Origin: Candidatus Poribacteria bacterium
Lineage (GTDB): Bacteria; Poribacteria; WGA-4E; WGA-3G
Reading direction: 5' to 3'
NCBI GenBank assembly: GCA_022827185.1
Contig: JAJDTM010000005.1
Span: 310,001 to 374,000 of the forward strand
DNA: 64,000 bases
The notes under the pieces are model-generated. The model did not search any database. It saw only the letters and a list, made by a program, of their open reading frames with translations, and was not told where the DNA came from. This document shows, piece after piece, positions 61,030 to 64,000 of this stretch; position 1 is the stretch's first letter, and every line of letters starts with the position of its first letter. The position numbers and the translations under genes were made by a program.

Positions 61030-61593
61030 ATGTATAAGTTTAGGATCCAATTATTCTTCATTAGCTTACTTTTTCTTTTTTTTAAGATACCATACGCAAA
61101 CGCGCAGTTTCAATCCCAGCCGCCAGGACAGGAAACACAACATGAGGATCACGCCGACTATAGCGAAAGCGCACTGCGTCGATTTGAGATTATCACGCTG
61201 AGTTCTCTACCCTTCACCGCGATTCACAGTTATGTCGTTGTTAGAGGGATAAAAATGTATCGTGAGAATATATTCGCACCTGAAATGACACCGAAAGACT
61301 ATCGCATCGTTGGCATCGGTGCCGTCTCGTTGTCCCTGTTTATCGGTGTATGGGATTGGCTACATACTCGCAATGTTGACCGATCCGCACCACGCGTGCC
61401 AGAACCCAAAGCACCACCAACTGAAGAAGAAGACCCCGTTGAAGGCACGATCGCGCGTCTATCCAAAACAGATCCATATACAGCAAGATATCGAAGGACG
61501 TCTTTGCAAAACGCAATGAATAACAATCTGAATAGATGGGCAAATGAACCGGCTGCCGGTTTTGCGATGCCTCTCCTTCAGATTCGCTTCTGA
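61030..61593 (+). CDS. Exported protein of unknown function
   Basis: 187 aa. Signal peptide 'IQLFFISLLFLFFKIPYANA'. Then 'LSSLPFTAIHSYVVVRGIKM' and a second hydrophobic stretch 'IVGIGAVSLSLFIGVWDWLH', followed by a Pro/Glu-rich linker. No family recognised. Followed by the inverted-repeat element and fmt. Confidence 0.7.
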   Translation: MYKFRIQLFFISLLFLFFKIPYANAQFQSQPPGQETQHEDHADYSESALRRFEIITLSSLPFTAIHSYVVVRGIKMYRENIFAPEMTPKDYRIVGIGAVSLSLFIGVWDWLHTRNVDRSAPRVPEPKAPPTEEEDPVEGTIARLSKTDPYTARYRRTSLQNAMNNNLNRWANEPAAGFAMPLLQIRF

Positions 61594-61609
61594 AAACTGA
61601 AAACTAAAC

Positions 61610-61700
61610 AGGACTTACGCATTTTTCCATGATAACGGACATCCGACGCACTGCAGTCGGGGTTTAAAACCCCGACTGCAGTGGGAACTGCGTAAGTCCT
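61610..61700. repeat. Miniature inverted-repeat element, copy B
   Basis: 91 bp, same 12-bp ends (AGGACTTACGCA / TGCGTAAGTCCT). Interior includes CGGGGTTTAAAACCCCG, itself a palindrome. Flanks share AACTAAA on both sides, a possible target duplication. 14 nt before the fmt start. Confidence 0.85.
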
Positions 61701-61714
61701 AACTAAAGTCAAAA

Positions 61715-62662
61715 ATGCGTATTCTTTTTATGGGTACCAGTGAGTTCGCTGTGCCAGCACTCAGAGAACTGATCACCCACGGATTTGAGATTATTGGCGT
61801 TGTCACGCAACCCGACCGTCCAAGCGGGCGTGGAAAACGCCTCAACCCGCCGCCTGTTAAAATTGTCGCAACAGAGCATAGTCTGCCGGTTTACCAACCT
61901 GAGAAAGTGCGGAAACCGGATTCCGTGCGCGTCCTTGAACGTCTGGCACCAGACGTAATCATCGTTGCGGCATTCGGTCAACTGCTACCGCAGACCGTTT
62001 TGGATATTCCGCCGTGTGGAACTATCAATTTACACCCTTCTCTGCTCCCGAAGTATCGAGGCGCAGCCCCCATTCAATGGGCATTGATTAATGGAGAAAC
62101 CGAAACAGGTGTAACACTTATGTTATTAGATGCGGGCGAAGATACTGGCGATATTATCTCTACTGCCGCTATCCCAATTCACGATGAGGATACCGCATTC
62201 ACATTAACAGAGCAGTTAGCGCGACTTGGCGCAAGCCAACTTATCCGACTTCTGACCGATATGCCAGTCGGGGCACTGCCACCGGCGACACCTCAGAACG
62301 ATGCGGCGGCAACACATGCACCGCGCCTCACAAAAGAGATCGGACACATTGACTGGAATCAACCTGCAACAACAATTCATAATCTTGTAAGGGGCACCGC
62401 GATCTGGCCCGGTGCTTATACCTTCTTTCGAGACAATCACCGACTCAAGATTATTAGTTGCCAACCGCTGCCGCAGACACGCGCTGCCCCTTCAGGAACG
62501 CTTGAAATAGTCGAGAAACGAAAACTACTCGTTGCGACAGCAGACGGGACACTACAACTCCTGAAAATTCAGCCCGCAACTAAGAAAGTTATGGAAGCAG
62601 ACGATTTTATTAACGGTTACCAGTTACAAACAGGCGAACAACTTTTGGCAATATCAGAATAA
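61715..62662 (+). CDS. fmt: Methionyl-tRNA formyltransferase
   Basis: 315 aa. 'MRILFMGTSEFAVPALRELI' is the GART-type start, then 'VVTQPDRPSGRGKRLNPPPV', 'IIVAAFGQLLPQTVLDIP', 'INLHPSLLPKYRGAAPIQWA' (HPSLLPxYRGxxP: catalytic His, with Asn in 'TINLHPS'), 'TGVTLMLLDAGEDTGDI' (catalytic Asp) and the C-terminal Fmt domain. Formylates Met-tRNAi. No SD; the inverted-repeat element ends 14 nt upstream. Followed 4 nt later by the PASTA gene. Confidence 0.96.
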   Translation: MRILFMGTSEFAVPALRELITHGFEIIGVVTQPDRPSGRGKRLNPPPVKIVATEHSLPVYQPEKVRKPDSVRVLERLAPDVIIVAAFGQLLPQTVLDIPPCGTINLHPSLLPKYRGAAPIQWALINGETETGVTLMLLDAGEDTGDIISTAAIPIHDEDTAFTLTEQLARLGASQLIRLLTDMPVGALPPATPQNDAAATHAPRLTKEIGHIDWNQPATTIHNLVRGTAIWPGAYTFFRDNHRLKIISCQPLPQTRAAPSGTLEIVEKRKLLVATADGTLQLLKIQPATKKVMEADDFINGYQLQTGEQLLAISE

Positions 62663-62666
62663 AACC

Positions 62667-63647
62667 ATGAATAGCCTTAATAACGTTCTATTTGGAATCG
62701 TCAAGGTTTCACTCTACTTCCTGATTCTATCCGGCATAACCGCAGTCTTAGTCATTTTCGTGGTTATTCCAAGATGGGTTCGGACAGAGGAGGTGCTTGT
62801 CCCCAACATTACGGGTAGAACCTACTATGAAGCCGTTCCTATCCTTGATAGGGCTGGTCTTCGACCCGCGAAAAAGATTCTGGAGGCAAGTAGTGATGCT
62901 CCGAAAGGTGAAATCGTCGCCCAAGATCCGGAGGCAAATTTTAGAATCAAGTCCTATCAACCCGTTAAAATCACGGTCAGCATAGGTGCGGAATTGGCGC
63001 CCGTCCCCTCCGTCATCGGTAAATCAAAGGATGCTGCTTTTGATGCTCTTGAAGCCGCGGGCTTTCGTCGGAATCGGGTCGCGTCTGTCCATTCTGAAAC
63101 GTATCTACAAGATACTGTCATCGCGCAAACCCCGCCAGAAGGCGGGGGTCAGCGGCGCGGGAGTCCGGTTAACATCTTGGTAAGCTTAGGTCCCCCGCCA
63201 AAATCCATGCAACTCCCAAATTTTGAAGGTCAGCCTGCCACGGACGTGCTTGTTGCTTTGGAAGCGGCCGGACTAAACGTTGAAACTGAATATAGCTCAC
63301 ACCCTAAAATCCCAGAAGGCGCGATTATTGCCCACAAACCGGCAGGCGGTGTAATACTGAAAACAGGAGACCTGGTCTCTCTTGAAATCAGTGGACAAGC
63401 GGTGGATGAAAACATCGGTAGATTGCTACCCTTTGAGTACTACGTCAGCGAAGACGAAAATAAAAATTTATCGCGCCATGTCAAAATTATTATAAAAGAT
63501 GATTCAGGTGAACGCATTGAAGTTGACCAACACTATTCACCCGACACAGTGATTAACCTCGAACAAAAAGGGGTTCGCGTTTTTGGGCAAACACAGGTGA
63601 TCGTTTTCGAGAACGGGGAAAAAGTACTCGAAAGACTTTATAAATAG
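62667..63647 (+). CDS. PASTA domain membrane protein
   Basis: 326 aa. One TM ('VSLYFLILSGITAVLVIFVV') then three PASTA domains: 'VLVPNITGRTYYEAVPILDR', 'APVPSVIGKSKDAAFDALEA' and 'MQLPNFEGQPATDVLVALEA', each with the VSxG-like closing ('ITVSIGAEL', 'ILVSLGPPP', 'VSLEISGQA'). PASTA domains bind peptidoglycan or beta-lactams. Kinase and transpeptidase parts are absent. Four nt after fmt; the fmt-PASTA-rpe order resembles the usual fmt/prkC/rsgA/rpe cluster. Confidence 0.9.
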   Translation: MNSLNNVLFGIVKVSLYFLILSGITAVLVIFVVIPRWVRTEEVLVPNITGRTYYEAVPILDRAGLRPAKKILEASSDAPKGEIVAQDPEANFRIKSYQPVKITVSIGAELAPVPSVIGKSKDAAFDALEAAGFRRNRVASVHSETYLQDTVIAQTPPEGGGQRRGSPVNILVSLGPPPKSMQLPNFEGQPATDVLVALEAAGLNVETEYSSHPKIPEGAIIAHKPAGGVILKTGDLVSLEISGQAVDENIGRLLPFEYYVSEDENKNLSRHVKIIIKDDSGERIEVDQHYSPDTVINLEQKGVRVFGQTQVIVFENGEKVLERLYK

Positions 63648-63650
63648 AAC

Positions 63651-63741
63651 AGGACTTACGCATTTTTCCATGATAACGGACATCCGACGCACTGCAGTCG
63701 GGGTTTCAAACCCCGACTGCACGGGGGGCTGCGTAAGTCCT
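63651..63741. repeat. Miniature inverted-repeat element, copy C
   Basis: 91 bp with ends AGGACTTACGCA / TGCGTAAGTCCT; almost identical to copy B. Begins 3 nt after the PASTA gene stop and ends 27 nt before the probable rpe start. Confidence 0.85.
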
Positions 63742-63768
63742 ATAGGAGTAAACCGAAGGAGCATCCAA

Positions 63769-64000
63769 ATTCATACCCCTAAAATTGCCCCCTCATTGCT
63801 CGCCGCAGACTTCAGCCGTTTCGGTGAAGAGGTCAAACGGATCGTTGATGCTGGCGCGGATATGCTTCACTTCGATGTCATGGATGGTGAATTTGTACCG
63901 AATTTCGCTATCAGTCCACCGCTCATTGCTGCTGTTCGCCAGATAACCCAGATCCCTTTTGATGTTCACATTATGGTGAAGCATCCGCTCCGTTATATTG
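63769..64000 (+). CDS. rpe: Ribulose-phosphate 3-epimerase, 3' truncated, apparent ATT start
   Basis: The frame encodes 'KIAPSLLAADFSRFGEEVKR', 'GADMLHFDVMDGEFVPNF' (metal His and Asp) and 'FDVHIMVKHPLRYI', an unmistakable Rpe N-terminus, and runs off the window. Upstream there is no in-frame ATG, GTG or TTG before the repeat; the only in-frame TTG (63793) would remove the conserved KIAPS strand. An ATT at 63769 lies 7 nt after a strong AAGGAG (63756-63761), so AUU initiation is the best reading; ATC 63763 is too close to the SD. Interconverts ribulose- and xylulose-5-phosphate. Confidence 0.85.
   Translation, partial: MHTPKIAPSLLAADFSRFGEEVKRIVDAGADMLHFDVMDGEFVPNFAISPPLIAAVRQITQIPFDVHIMVKHPLRYI

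Noticed and set aside
1-64000. tRNA, rRNA or CRISPR loci
   Set aside because: None could be identified by eye in the intergenic regions; no cloverleaf or repeat-spacer pattern was seen.

Overview
The window reads like a chromosomal segment of a Gram-negative-type bacterium from the Poribacteria or a related sponge/marine lineage. This is inference from gene content: LamG-domain secreted proteins, phytanoyl-CoA dioxygenase (PhyH) paralogs, a sulfatase, sugar isomerases, Uma2 nucleases, DUF6785-type membrane proteins, a dockerin plus T9SS-like C-terminal domain, and TolC, lspA and Tat genes. TGA is used as an ordinary stop in many genes, and most transcription units follow a sigma-70-like TTGACA / 17 nt / TATAAT-type promoter.

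Layout. 1-5.2 kb: end of a LamG protein, a Uma2 nuclease, gpmI, prs and a glycosyltransferase. 5.2-13.7 kb: a PhyH oxygenase; a secreted four-domain heavy-metal-associated (HMA) protein whose reading frame contains three in-frame TGA codons exactly where the first Cys of GMxCxxC is expected; a UvrC N-terminus-like nuclease; a LamG protein; a second Uma2; then an operon of PhyH, a peroxiredoxin-like protein with one in-frame TGA at its redox Cys, a sugar isomerase and an SGNH hydrolase. 13.7-17.6 kb (minus strand): LamG proteins, a Gfo/Idh/MocA dehydrogenase and a two-gene cassette of deoxyribosyltransferase-like and membrane proteins. 18-31.5 kb: a YCF48-type propeller, TolC plus HlyD-type adaptor, an arabinokinase-like GHMP kinase, a DUF6785 membrane protein, a PorV-like outer-membrane protein and a 14-repeat WD40 protein with dockerin and sorting domain. 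31.6-48 kb: a TlpA-like protein, an enolase-superfamily enzyme, a LON-domain protein, a CDP-alcohol phosphotransferase, and an apparent carbohydrate operon (two PhyH paralogs, sulfatase, TIM-barrel protein, isomerase) facing two tandem DUF6785 paralogs and an ABC permease, then another dehydrogenase. 48-51.8 kb: a gene-poor, repeat-rich island with a probable TnpB relic, a lipoprotein and an orphan IS3 OrfA. 51.8-64 kb: housekeeping genes (tatA, tatC, zinc-ribbon protein, cupin, pgeF-like, YggS, proC, YggT, an IleRS-like protein, lspA, fmt, PASTA protein, rpe) interrupted by short palindromic elements.

Most notable: (1) two selenoprotein genes, one with three Sec codons in tandem HMA domains, each TGA followed by a SECIS-like hairpin; (2) a full-length IleRS-like protein at the classical ileS-lspA locus in which both HIGH and KMSKS are lost; (3) a miniature inverted-repeat element family (AGGACTTACGCA ends) sitting just upstream of housekeeping genes, one of which, rpe, appears to lack any ATG/GTG/TTG start; (4) a shared C-terminal motif ending the LamG proteins; (5) PhyH paralogs with an HxG in place of HxD. 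Assignments rest on reading motifs by eye; no database search was possible.
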